In this document: positions 48,805-61,399 of the stretch, in pieces | Position numbering within the stretch: position 1 is the first letter of the stretch | Layout of the letters: the number at the start of each line of letters is the position of its first letter | DNA from: Camarhynchus parvulus | Lineage: Eukaryota > Chordata > Aves > Passeriformes > Thraupidae | Direction of reading: 5' to 3' | Length of the DNA: 64,000 bases | Assembly: GCF_901933205.1 (NCBI RefSeq) | Contig: NC_044600.1 | Location: 9,214,501-9,278,500 of the forward strand | Made by a program: the position numbers and the translations under genes | The notes under the pieces: generated by a model | The model's input: the letters and a program-made list of their open reading frames with translations, nothing else | Databases searched by the model: none | Told to the model about the DNA's origin: nothing

Positions 48805-51214
48805 AAGCAAAGACATTTAACATACCTGCAAGTATTTCAAGATTGTGTGACATCCAGTTCAGTTAAAGGCAGGTTTTCTTACAGATAAACCATCAAAAGT
48901 GTGGAAATGATGCCTCTGAGCTGGAGGTGGTGGGTTTGGGTTTAAGGCCCCTTATTCTATTGTTATTCTAAACTTACAGTAATCTTGTGTTTGCAGTTCT
49001 CTAAATGTATAATTGATCAGCAAAAATAACAGGGACCTGGACCTGTGCTTGCAGGCTCCAGCCTCATTGCAAGAACTGATCCAAACAGCACTTAAGCACT
49101 GAGCAGAAGTATTTAGTAGGACTGGTTCAGTGTTTCTGATGACCTTTCTGTACTGAACTGGTGAGCTCAAAAGCTACAGCAATTTCTTTCTGGAAGTAAA
49201 AATTTCAAAAGCATGAGGAATTTTAACTGGTGTAAATCTTCCTCCCAATCTATTTTCTCCCTATCTCTCTGTTGAGATACCATTCCTGGAAAGAAATAGG
49301 CTCTATTTAAGATTTCCTTGGGATACATTTTACTCAAGTGAGTAAACAGAGGGTATGAAAACCTGGTCCAATTAATGGTTTCTCTTCTAGTGCTTCCAGT
49401 AATGGGTTTCAGATTTACTGTCAAATGCTATGTTAAACTTAGCAGTTACATGGGGATTACAGTCTTAATGGAGAATATAAATTGCAGATGCTGTGTTTTC
49501 ATTCTTGTTGGTGATGAAAAGACCATTTATACTCTTGTATCCTAAGGACACTGTGTAGTGTTAGGATTTGGAGTCATCTGACTGGCCAAAATAAGGTCAG
49601 CTGCAGAAAGTGAACACTTAGCAGTCATTTTCCAGATAAGAAGTCAGATTTTGTTGAGGTTTTTTAAAGCTGCATCAGCAGCCCATTCGGCCTAAACAGT
49701 TCAGGCTTATGATACAGTTGAGATGTGCCTAATTTTATACGATTCACTAATCAGACTTTGAACATCTAAAGAATGAAAATATATGTACTTCCTTACCTTG
49801 TGTCTTGAGCATTTCTGTGTTTTTCTCTGCAATGAGGAACATTATTAAAACAGGCATACAGACATTGTTACAGCATCCTGTACAGCATGGCCAAGCAAAT
49901 TTACAGCACAAAACTATTTCTTATACTCTGCATAGGAACTGCCAGAATTTGACAGTTTACATTCTTTTTGGATGCAGATAACTCTGCATGCCCTGAAGGC
50001 TTATCAGTTTTCCTACTTCTTTAACCACCTACTTCCTGAACCACTCTTATGCTCTCAGGGAAGACCTTTGGGTGCATTTCTGACAATTGTAGCCGTGTTC
50101 CAGATTGAGCTGCTTATCATAATTCAAAACCTATCAGTCACTGAATGTTGGGGAGCTACCATTTTCTTCATTTAACTACTTCAAATAAAAGCCAAGGGAA
50201 CTAAATGAGGTGGCAGTGGGCACACTGTAATTTATACAAAAGAATTAACACTGCAGTATGCATCAGCAAAGCATCTTTCTAAACTAAAAATTTACATTTA
50301 CAAAATCTATTCATTCCAGGGATGTGATTTAATTAGGACTGGGTGAAGGTTGAGAAAAAAAAAATCTGTCTTTAAAAAGTTTTTAAGAAGTTCAAGCAGC
50401 TCCTTTCTATGTCAGGATAAATATGAGAGTTTATGAACAAAATAAAACAACTGCTCATAGAATGTTTCCTTCTGGACAGTACCTATGAAATGGGCAGGGG
50501 GTATGTCTAATGCACTCTCATCTCTGTTCTGAAACAGAAGAGATTTGAGACAGTCTTTGACTCAGGTGAAGATCTATTTCTCCAAACTACCTGCTATTCC
50601 ACATTACCTCAAATGTTGAAATTTTTTTTCTTTACCTGCAAGCTTTTTACCAAAGAATTTTTGCTGCAACTAATGAATTTGAACAAAATATTATTTTTTA
50701 AAATGATTTGTCAGAAAGCTTTGTTGAACTTCTAGATGATATTAAAATGTAGTACAGCTCTTGTCAAAAATGTTACACTATTTAAGGCATGATAGCAGAA
50801 ATCCTTTGAAGTGGGGTCAAGAAATAAATACTAATTTAGTTTTTATAGAAAATGAAAAATTTTACCTCTGCTGATAGTTTTAAAATTGATTTGGTGTTGG
50901 TATATCAGTTTAGGTACTCCTTTTCATGCAGGCTGGGAAGGCATAATCTTTACACAAAAAGACCAAGGTAGACAGAAGGTGAGACTGGTAAAAACAGTTA
51001 TTACAGAGACCAGTAATTTGCATGAGCTGATTCTACCAAATCAGTGAAGAATGTCAGTTAAAGATTCATGTTCCCTGATCTTCTCATCATGTCCTGAATG
51101 CCTGATGATGAAAGTGATATTTGAGTGGGGATCTGAAGAAAAATGAGTTTAACTAGAAAAGCTAGGAATTGCAGCTTGTACTTCTTGCATATTTATATCT
51201 TTGAACATTCTTGC

Positions 51215-51239
51215 ATTCAATTTTATTCAATTTTATTCA
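51215..51239. repeat. ATTCAATTTT decamer repeat, 2.5 copies
   Basis: Two perfect ATTCAATTTT units (51215-51224, 51225-51234) and a partial third ATTCA. A simple AT-rich tandem repeat. Confidence 0.85.
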
Positions 51240-51622
51240 GACCACATTCCATGAATGTGTTCTTACAGGTGTACCTGTATTTCATACATTCTATGTATGT
51301 AATTCTAAAAAGGCTGTGAATGCAGTATGTGGGTGAAACTGAATCTCAAGACATGCCTCCATATTACAGTGCAGCATCCTCCTAAAATAAATGGTGCTCC
51401 TTACAGTGGTTTACCTCCATGAGCATGGTGAATTTTGGAGGATTAGAGACAAGTAGAGAAAGTAAGAGTGGTAGGATTATTAAGCAAAGATTCGGGAATG
51501 GTGTCCTTTTGGGATGTTTGGTTGAGATTTGAATTTGAAATGTGCTTTCACTTTTTTTTTTTGTTTTTCACAAAAGCTGCATCCTTGAGTAGTGCTTGGA
51601 ATGCAATAGAATCCTGTCCCTC

Positions 51623-51733
51623 TGTTGTGGTTTGACCCTGGCCAAATGCCAGGTACCCATGAAAGCCAATCGCTCACTCTCTCTTACTACAGTTGGGCAG
51701 AGGAGAGGGAAAAAAATTAACAAAGGGCTCACG
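51623..51733 (-). mobile_element. LTR-end fragment, probable avian endogenous retrovirus
   Basis: The plus strand begins TGTTGTGGTTTGACCCTGGC, followed by ATGCCAGGTACCCATGAAAG, a CGCTCACTC segment and a GGGCAGAGGAGAGGG...AACAAAGGGCTC segment. I recognise this series as one end of an abundant avian LTR. Read on the minus strand it ends AAACCACAACA, the usual LTR terminus. Only about 110 bp survive, with no matching second end or internal region, so it is a heavily truncated solo fragment. The family identity is from memory and uncertain. Confidence 0.6.
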
Positions 51734-54700
51734 CAGCTTCTCGAAGGAAACTGCTATAAAAAATTAGGATTGCTGTGAAATTGGAAGGGCAGATCAGACA
51801 TAACTTGATTACAGGCAGGTCGAAATAACATCAGGACTTTTTCTCTCTGGTACCAGTGAAGAGCGTTTGCTCAGGATTTGATCCCTTAGTGTATGCACAT
51901 GCAGAATGTATGCTTGGCCTTTAGAAATAACCTATATATTTTGGTTAATCTCTGGTCTCAGCCTTCAGTATGTTTGCAATAAATCTATTGATTTCGGTGA
52001 ATTAGAGCTCTGTTAAAGAAAACCAATTAAACATGGCGTTTAAAATGGATTCCACACATGCTTAAAGTTAAGTTTCTTCTTATGCTTTACTGATATGGGA
52101 CTCACTACTGTATCCATGTGGAAAGAAATTGATATACAGGAACTAAATTTGCTGAGGAACAGTTTTGTTAATAGATGCATCTTTGATAGGGAAAAAATCA
52201 GTGATATTTTTAAAGCCATCATTGTCATAGACAACTATTTAATTGGCGATCCACCTGCCAAAAGCATCATCCAGAGTCTGTTTTTCTTATTTCTATTTTC
52301 ATTAAAGCAATTTTATTTGAAAAACTTACTCCCACAGATTTCTATTAATTTTCTTTAGTAGATTAATGAAAAAATGTACTTTACTTCATACAAGAAAAAT
52401 TCCTTGTGCATGATTTGTTGAGTAGCAGTATCTCTTTATGAGCTGGATTGGCATTAAACCCCTGATTCTCTGTATTTCATACAATCTGGGGTTTAACAGA
52501 CTGATGCAATACACTTGCTCAAATGAAGTAGAAAACTACATTTGAACATCACACTGATGGTAAAGCTTAATCTTTTGAACAGAAAAGACTTGGGAAGCTT
52601 GGGAGAAATGCATTCTTTGAGCAGTAGGATAAAGATATTAATTCAAAATTCACAAGGTTTTAAGCTGAGTGAAACCCAGCTCAAATGGGTTTCCTTTTCC
52701 TGCTAACATTGGGTTTCTTGTGTGTGTTTTTGGGGAGGGTTGTTTGTTTGGTTTGATTTGGTTTTTATTAATCAGTGTGTCAAATTTTTCTAATTGATGT
52801 CTGGGTATCTAATGCCTTTACAATGATAATCATGAGGGCATTTACAAATATTAGCTAAAATATACTTTGGCATTGGTGGCCAAAATATAATGTATTACTT
52901 ATGAATATATAGATGGCGGAAGAGGGGAAGGCCAGGCTGGCAAAACTTTAATTTTCAAGGTATTATTTTAAATGAAAAAGGTATATTCCTCTTATAAGGG
53001 AAAGTTTTGATCTATACCAAGCTTGTCCTGGCTGTCTCCTTGCAGGAACGTGGGAAGGGCTCAGGCTGGGAGTGAGGCTGGTGCAGAGTGAGGTCAAAAC
53101 TATCTGAAATCTGCCCCTGCTGCTTCTCCTGGGGCTCCTGGACCTGCTATGAGGTGTCTCACAGGGCAGGAGTCTCAGTAATGGTATCCTCTGCTTTTTT
53201 CTCTTCCTTTTGCCTCTTTGGAGCTGAGAGAGTGTCTGAACATCACCAGCCCTTGGCAGTGGTGTTGGTGACTGCAGCCACAGCACGCTCACCTTGCCTC
53301 AGGCCCCGTGGCAATGCTCCCTCTTGGTTCCCTTGGAAACACAGTATTTTGTTACTACTTGCTGATGAGATGAGTCACCTAAAATTGTGTACCAGGTTAA
53401 AACAGGAGGGAAATAATACCTCACCAATATAATTTTAAATAAAAACAATGAAAAGACCATTCAGGCTTGCTGCCCAATTACTTCTTGTAACCGCTTGGCT
53501 GGGGTGCCATGTCAGCACCAATCCAAGTTTTTCTGTCAGCCTTGAAACAGAGCTGAAACAAAAAGTCACTGCATGATAATGCATCCTGCAAGTGTGTCAT
53601 CACTACAGGATGCAGAAAAACATACACAGTCACCTCAGGTCTGTGATGGTGTAGAGGTGAAAAACAGTCAGCAAAAAAAACTAGTGCCATTTTTCTTAAA
53701 CTTAAAAGTGTTGATAGTTATCAGGAATTTCTTCTGACACAGGACTGCAGTTCCTGGGCTTATTCTATTTTTGTGTGTGCGTGATGTTCTTTTATGAAAG
53801 TTACTGCAGAGCTGATTTTTATAGCACTATTTATTGCATTTGTGGAAATTGGGGAGCAAAATGAGTGAAGCAGATTTTCAGTGCTATTCTGGGTTTGACT
53901 AAGTACAGAATTCCCAAATTACAGTATTTTGATGATATAAGTTTAATAACTGAAACAATAGCAAACTTTGAAGAATTGGCATAGAACAGAGTACATAAAG
54001 GAGCAATCAAAAATGTGTTTTAATGAATTTGAGTGAAGAGAAAAAGAAAGTATAACAAATCTTTTCCCTAAGTGATACACTTAGGCTGTTTTCAATGGCA
54101 TAGCTCTCCAAGCCAGGGTTCTATATGCTGATCAACGTCCATGTGATAGGTGAAATAACTTTACAAGACCAGCTGCAGAATTTTACAGCTGTGCCAGGCT
54201 TTAGAAAGGCAATTCCATGAGTTTCTTCCTACAGATGAGAGATGTGTGCATAATCTGGGAAAACAAAGCCACAGAACCCTGGATAACTTGTGAGGCAGCA
54301 TTCTGGTTTGGAAATGGTGGATTACCAGATTCAAGTCTTCTGCAACAGAAGATTCTCCATAGTCAGTAATTTTGCTTCTAAGAGCTAATAAAATGTTTGT
54401 TAAATGTGTAAAAACATAATATAGTTACCCAGATTTTCACACCAGGACTTTTCTGTATTCCTGAAAATAGACTTCTTAAGGAAATAGGCTGATTCAAAAC
54501 AATTCCTGTTAATGTTGTACACAAAATAAAATGTGATGTTTCAATGGGAAACCTTTAATCACTAGAGAGTATGTATTTATTGAGCCTGTTTGTAGAATTG
54601 AAAGGATTTATTTGCATTCTGCTGAATTACTTGTGAGATCAAGTTTACAGGATTTGATCCTTAAATGTTAGTTTTGGAAGAAAATGAAAAGATAGGACTT

Positions 54701-56197
54701 GAGTTCTCTTAAAATTTTGAGAATAGTTCTAAAATTTTGCCAGCATTTGGGATTCTCTCCCAAATGGAGGGGAATGTATAGTCAGGATATAGCTTTATGT
54801 GTTATGAATAAATTTTTTTTAGCACCTTTCAAGAACAGTCCAACATTAAAAATAGAACTGTGTATGGATGGTATTTGGAAAGTGTTACTGATGATGTTCT
54901 AGACATTTATAAGAGTGTTTCCACAATATTTCTTTATTTCAATAAAATAGACAAAAAATTCCTGTCCTCCTTTTTCCTGCTGGAGGAAAAAATTGTCCCT
55001 AATAATTTAAAGTTATAATTTGCTTATTTTCATGATATATGAATTCTGTCATAAATGAACATACTGTGTACCATTATTATTAGTCCTAGTTGATAAATGA
55101 GCTCTTTTCTTCCATGTCTGACTTTGAGCAGCCCTGGACTGTGATTTCTATGGACTAAGTCTACCTGAATTACTCTGACATATGCAGAAGCTGCTAAATA
55201 CCTAAATTCAGTTCTGCAGGTGTCATTGTCACGATAAAACCCCACTACTAAAATAAAAACTCTTAAGGACTTGCCTCTATTCTCAGTGCATACAAATAAT
55301 TTCTCTTTTAGTCTTTTTCCAAATTGCTGTCTCTTCAGGGAAGAGGGGGACAGCAATAATGAGGTTAAAAGAATCAAGACTGCTTTGTGGAAGAAATATA
55401 AAAAAATTCCAAATGTGGATAGCATGGATACAAAAGTTACTCTGTGGTCAATGTCTGTTACATCATTAGGAAAATGATTCTGTAGTAGTCTAGGGCTTTG
55501 TTTTCCATCTTCAGTCAGGGGCCTTTTCTTTACCAACCAGAGTGGCTGAGTGAGACTTCTTGAGACATTCAGAAGCCTATTTTATAAATAAAATCTCCAA
55601 TCAGCTTGTGAGGCTTAAGAGGAGCACTACATATTCATCAGTCATCCTCTTTCTCTGCATTCTGGCAGAGGAATTTATATTTGATGGTAGTGCATAGAGC
55701 TGAGAATGTTTCTTCATATTCAGCCATGTCCTTGTCTTAGAAATCCACCATCAACAAAAATCTTAAAACCAGTGGAAAACAAAAGAAAAATCCTTGAAAA
55801 ACCATCGGATAGTTATGCGTTGAGTCTTCTGTCTTTTTTAACTGCTTGCATCATGAATGTTTTATGTTTATACATGCATGCTGTTTTCAAGAAGAATATA
55901 TAGCCAGCCAGTTTCTTTTATCTGTGAAACATGCAGAGCCAGTTGAGTGCAATGCTTGTCAGATATGTAATGTAACATACAATATGGCTGTTATTTAAAT
56001 AGCATTTCCCTACATATATGAAAATCATCTCAAAATGAAGGACACTGGTGAAGTATTTGGTCTGATAAAAAACCAGGAAGATGAAATTAGGGCAAGGATA
56101 TTTGTCAATCTCTCATTCTTAATAAAAGTCAGTTACTTTTTTCATACTTTTGAAAAGGGAGAGGAAGAACTTGGAGATTTCCTGGTGGATTTTGATA
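51734..56197. other. Non-coding stretch with no gene seen
   Basis: No supportable gene. A somewhat GC-richer patch lies at 53030-53340. The longest minus-strand frame in the window outside repeats (55030-55536, 168 codons) falls here. It shows no recognisable domain and has a Leu/Phe-rich composition typical of chance translation. Confidence 0.65.
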
Positions 56198-56541
56198 TAG
56201 TCGGTCTCTAGTCCAGCCTCCTGCAGAAAGCAAGGTCAGGCAAAAGAACAGCCTGGGTTATTCAGGGCTTTATCCAGCTGGGTCTTGAAAACTGGGATAG
56301 AGGCAGCACAGCCTCCCTGGGCTCTGTCCCACTGCTTGACTCTCTTCACAGGGAAAAAGTCTTTCCTTAAATCTTTTGTGACCTTGTCCCCACCCCTTTT
56401 TTTCCCCTGCCAATTTATTCCACTCCTGTTCTCCCACCACAGCACCTGTGAAGAGCCTGGCTACATCTCCCTGATGCCCCTCAAAGGGGGCAGAGGCTGC
56501 TGTTATGTCATTCCAAAGCCACACCTCCTCAGGCTGCAAAA
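56198..56541 (-). mobile_element. CR1 LINE 3' region, minus strand, old copy
   Basis: The plus-strand text is the reverse complement of a CR1 3' UTR. It has TCTCTAGTCCAGCCTCCTGC at the element's 3' side, a TCCAGCTGGGTCTTGAAAAC block and CAGCCTCCCTGGGCTCTGTC. A GGGAAAAAGTCTTTCC segment, GTGAAGAGCCTGGCTACATC and the CCAAAGCCAC...CTCAGGCTGCA segment follow. Divergence is high and a C/T run has grown near 56390. It is 5'-truncated and non-coding; the terminal ATTCTATG-type repeat is lost. Confidence 0.87.
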
Positions 56542-56882
56542 AATTACCAGTTTCCTAAGACTTGCATGTACTTGGTGGTGTTTCAGATATCTAGAAAATG
56601 TCAGATGACCTAGAATAAGTAAGCATAAAGAGAAACTTTGGTGGAAGTATATGACAACCTTTGATCATTTACAAAGAAATAATTAATACAAAACTTTGCC
56701 CATTTTCTTGTTTTAGTACCTACACTATCACTGTTGCAGAATAATGGGAGATCCCTGGTACCAGAAATTATTACAGTTTATTGTTACAGTGTAATGATAG
56801 TGATAAGTTTTCAACATGTTAGGAAACAGGACTAAACAAAAATCATAAAAAGCTGTTTTTCAAAGTGAAACTGCTAATCTAC

Positions 56883-56955
56883 AAGTATAAATAGTTTAAC
56901 TGGCCATGCATTTAACTGGCCATGCATTTAAGTATAAATAGTTTAACTGGCCATG
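56883..56955. repeat. Nested tandem duplication (16-bp within 26-bp units)
   Basis: A 26-bp unit starting AAGTATAAATAGTTTAACTG is present at 56883-56908 and identically at 56930-56955. Between them, the 16-mer TTTAACTGGCCATGCA occurs twice in tandem (56895-56910, 56911-56926). The core TTTAACTGGCCATG therefore occurs three times, without mismatch. Confidence 0.95.
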
Positions 56956-59900
56956 GTCCCGGGAGGGTTGATTGCATGTGAAACATGTATAATGGTCCCT
57001 TAATCCTTTTTGTGGAATCACACAGAAGCAAGCAAGGTTCAGTAAATAAAAATACATTTCAAAGTATCAGATCTTTTCTGCATTCAGAAATATCCAAGGC
57101 TACATTCAAAGTTAGGCTTTGCTTGTCATGTGTTTGCTTGAAGCGAAGTCTATGGATACTTTATTTTGCAGAAGTGATATCATAAGTAAAATGGAGAACA
57201 AATTTCTTAAATTATTATTTCAGGTTTTCAGAGGTAGGGGGGCTGGGCCACCTCCAGTTGTGACTTTTAGTGTGATTTATTTATTGTATTATTAATTATT
57301 ATTCCTGGCAAGGTGGATTCAAAACAACAGGTTGTTGTTTGATGCGACACAAGCTCCCTCATTAGCTCCAGTGAACCAAAACTCACTCTGTATTAAATTT
57401 TCAAAATCTGAATGAAACAACAGTCTTAGATCAGCAATAGTGGCTGTGTATGAGGAGTTTTCAGAAAAAAGCCACTCTCTCTCATCCTCTCCAATTAACT
57501 TTACAGCTTGAGTTAAGTTTTCCTCTGTCTGGAAACTGCTGCAAACTTCTATAATTTTCTATGCACCTGAATCAAAAGGGATGCATTGCATATGACACAT
57601 GGGATTACAGTGTATGAAAACACTGAAAATTAATAATTTTAGATCAGATCTAATTGTGATAGGATCAAATCTCCTACTGAAGTATTTTTAGTTTTGTTAA
57701 GGTATCTTTGACATTAAAAAAAACCCTAAACTTGAATTATTGCCAATAAGAAATGTATAATCTTCTGCTGTGATTCTGTTACAGTATTTTTCATGGGAAA
57801 TCCCTTTTGCTCTTGTTCAAAGACTGGTGTTTTGCTTTCTTTTACTGTAATGAGTCTGGGAAACAGGGCCATGTGCAATGGGGAAGAACTGCATGTGAAT
57901 TTAAGGATGTAACTGAATGCCTCCTGTCCTTATTTTTCCATCAGCTGGCATTGGCAATTTAGGTATCAGTTCTTAGCCTCCTGCTGTTGTTTTTCCTGTG
58001 CCATATGATAAATGAAAGAAGTCCTGGGAAATGTAAGACTCTTTTGCAGTGGTGCTGTCATTTGAGGTTGGAGCTGCCTATGGAGGAAAGGCTGAAGGAA
58101 GAGTGGAGTGTGCTCTTTGCAGAGTCTTTCCACTCTTTACCAGCAATGATGGAAAAGCTGCTTAGACTGTCTGAAAGCAGTTTATGGTGTAGTTCTGGGT
58201 GACTACTAGAACAGAGCAGTTTCATTTAATCAAAATTGTAAATGCCACAAGGTTATTTCATTTCCATGTTTGATTACAAAAGCCTAAATGTGTCTCTAAA
58301 CCTTTCAGAAGTAGGTTATTGTATGCAGTTCATAATGACATGTATAAAAATGTTTTACTGGGTGTTGGAGACATTTTAAAGCTATCCTCAAGAAGAAAAC
58401 CCAGTGACTATTTACCATAATGTGACAGTATTTTGTATTTAGAAACTTTGTCAGTCATTTTCTTCCCAGTCCTGAAATGCTTGTTTCAAGCAATGAAATC
58501 ATCATCTTGTGTTTTGTCAGCCTGCAATATTTTGCAATGCAGCGTGCTGGGGGTGATCGTATAATCTGAAGTGTAAATTGTAAAAGAAAAACGCGTTAGT
58601 TTACCTGGGTTTCCTGCTGTTGTTGAAATAAGCAACAGAACAGAGCATGTCACAGTTAATTTGCATAATAGAGGAATAGAAAAATGTCTAGATTTTATTT
58701 CATTCTGCTCACATTAACTTTAGTGCCACAGCTTTGATTAACTTGAGTGAAAAGAGGCTGGATTCTTCATGGTCCATGATTTCTTAGCTCTCTACTTCTG
58801 AATAACTGTTTACTATCAGAAAGAGCTCATATACCAGGCAAAATTAAATGCTTCAGCTTGAGGTGGTTGCTAGTGATAAGAGAACTGGGCAGGTTAAAGA
58901 GGACCTAATTCCTCTTCTTTCTCAATTCTTCTGTTCTCTCTCACACAAGACTCACAGTTTACAGTTTCCCCAGATGGAATTCCTCTCTTATAAGAAAATG
59001 TACTCAGCAATCCCAAGTGTGGTACAAACTGGTTTTTCTCACAAAAGCAAGCTGTTCCCTGCAGCTCAGCAGGAGGAGGGTAACAGAGTGTGGTGTTTTC
59101 TTGGGAGCCACTGCTGAAAGTGGTAAAGCTGAGAAAGAAGGTGGGGAATTGTAATGATGTCCACCTGATTGCTTCCAGAGCAACTGAGGACAGAAAGGAG
59201 TTCTAGCACAGATGTCAGGTATTTGAAAGACCAAGCCCTTCATTTGTATGCTCCCTTTGCCTTCAGTGTGATTCACTGTAGCTTATAAAGATCTTGGACA
59301 GTGGTGTCAGTGAAATCACTGACTCTGGATGAAACATTTGTTTCTAGAGCTGGTCATCATGTACAGCCCTCCCTGGAGACCAAAAAACTCCTGGGTTAGA
59401 TGTCTGTGCATTGAATTATAACGTAAAAGGAGCTCATTATTTCTTACCTTCAATAAAGCTGTCTGTGTTACCTAAGAATAGTTAAACAGAGAAAAAGAGC
59501 AGTAAGAGCTCAGAGTAAACACTAATGTACCTTTAACATTAATAATTTATGGAATCATTCATAATTTAAAGCTTTGTGAGAATTATTTTGCTTTATCTTG
59601 TATCACAAACCAGTTGAAAAGAAAACTAAGCCTGATTGTTCTCCAAAGGCATGTACTTACATTGGTGTTCAGCTCAGTTTATTCAGCCTTTCAATTTTAA
59701 TGCTTTAATTTAAGTTGCAATGCTTAAATTGAATGTAATAAATTATAATTGTATTTTTTAATAGCTGTATTTTGAAGTTAGCAGCAAAAGGTAGCCTAGC
59801 TAAGTCTGTCAGATTGGAAGCAATGCTCAACAGCCATTCCCTTGCCCTGTTTGTGGTGTTTACTCATGATTTTATAGATCTATGCCATATCCCCACTTTT

Positions 59901-61368
59901 TCATTTTGCACGATGATTAAATAGTATTCAATATGGAAAGCATAACTTATTTTGATGATCTTCTCTTTCATTCTCTGCATGTTTCCTATTTCTCCTCCAT
60001 TAATTTTTAAGTAGGGCAACTGAAAGTATTTAGAGCAGTCAAGATATGGTCACATTGTAGATTCATAAAACTGCATCTTGGTACTGTTTCACTTTTTGCT
60101 CCTGTCCTAGTAATTCCTGACATTTGCTTCCTTCTTTAACCTACCTTTTGTGAACTGAGTTGAGGTCTTCATAAAATTATCTTTTCTAGCACTGAGGAGT
60201 TGTTTCCAAGTAAGGGTAATTTCATATGGAAAATTAGCTTGGAGCTCAGTGTTGTTCCCTCCCCCTCCACGTGCATCACTTTTCATGACTGTAAAAGCCA
60301 TCCATGAGGAATAATATTGAGCTTAACATACATGTCTGTAATCAACATATTCTCTTGATGACTGGATACACATACAACAATATTTAACTGATGTCCGCAT
60401 CACAGAACTGTCCCCTCTCATTCTCAGTCTCTCCTTGCTTGGTTCTTTCTACAAGGATTTCATTGAGGAAAATGACAAAGAATCAGGTTAATCACATTTT
60501 TGTTTTATTACACAGAGATTCTGTTGTTTAAGAATGCAGGGTTTATCATTTTACTCACAACTGTAATTCAGCCATAGAGTCTGTTTTCATAGTGGGATAA
60601 AATTGTCAGTGTAAGTTGCAAAGGCTTCCTACAGGATGTAATGCTGCTTTGTTGAGGAGAAAAAATCTGCAGCTTTTCTACCCTATCTTGCTTGTTTACT
60701 GTTCTCCAGAGAGGACTGTATCACATCTTTCAAATGCAGAACAAGTTTTTGAACTATCCTCTCCTCTGTGTTTGGATAGTCAGATGTAGGTCAGGCACTA
60801 CAAATAAACAAGATGCCGAATCTGTGTGCTGGTTCTGCAGCTCCCAAGCACTCTTCCTTCCCTCTGCATGGCCTGCTTGAATTCACTGTTTTTCTAGATG
60901 TGCTTTACCCAGCCTCTGAAAAACAAGTGAAGTATGAATCTCTTAAGACATTCTCTTTTGGGAAGGCACTATTTTTAAAATGGCCATAAAATTGCCATAG
61001 AATCTCTTCTTCTAATGTACCATGACTAATGAAGTGCAATAGGTTTTCCTTATTATACCACTGCTATTATTACCTTTGAAATACAGAAACTTCAATCATT
61101 GTGATTATAGGTAGCAAGACAGCCTGACAAACTGCTGAAATGTGTGTTTCTATTATAACTTCTCTGAGTGCATTTAGAAATTGTTGTTTTTGTTTTCGTG
61201 ACTCTCTAAGGCTTTAAAATTCTATTATGTAGAAATGAAGATAACTCGGACCAGAGTGCATTCAGATGTGGACTCTCTGGGCTTCCAATTTACAACTTTT
61301 TCAATATCAGGATTCTATTAGGAATAGAGGCATGAAAACAAAACCAAACTCCTATTTATAGAAATCTG

Positions 61369-61399
61369 TTTAAGAACATAAACTTTATTTAAGAACATA
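61369..61399. repeat. 12-bp direct repeat, period 19
   Basis: TTTAAGAACATA at 61369-61380 recurs at 61388-61399, followed by a short palindrome ATACATGTAT. A minor local duplication. Confidence 0.75.

Larger units (their letters stand above)
37506..51622. other. Non-coding stretch with no gene seen
   Basis: About 14 kb with no supportable gene. Relatively GC-rich patches occur at about 41110-41240, 42000-42190 and 43080-43500, each without an exon I can defend. Small-scale structures listed separately include the 78-bp tandem duplication at 45725, G-quadruplex candidates at 42099 and 47162, a hairpin and near-tandem repeat at 48720-48804, and a decamer repeat at 51215. Long A/T-rich blocks dominate elsewhere. 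Confidence 0.65.

Noticed and set aside
55030..55536. Longest minus-strand frame (168 codons), with an acceptor-like pyrimidine tract and CAG on the opposite strand at 55299-55338 followed by a Lys-rich plus-strand frame
   Set aside because: Neither frame contains a domain I recognise. No good splice donor follows the plus-strand frame, and the composition fits chance translation of AT-rich DNA.
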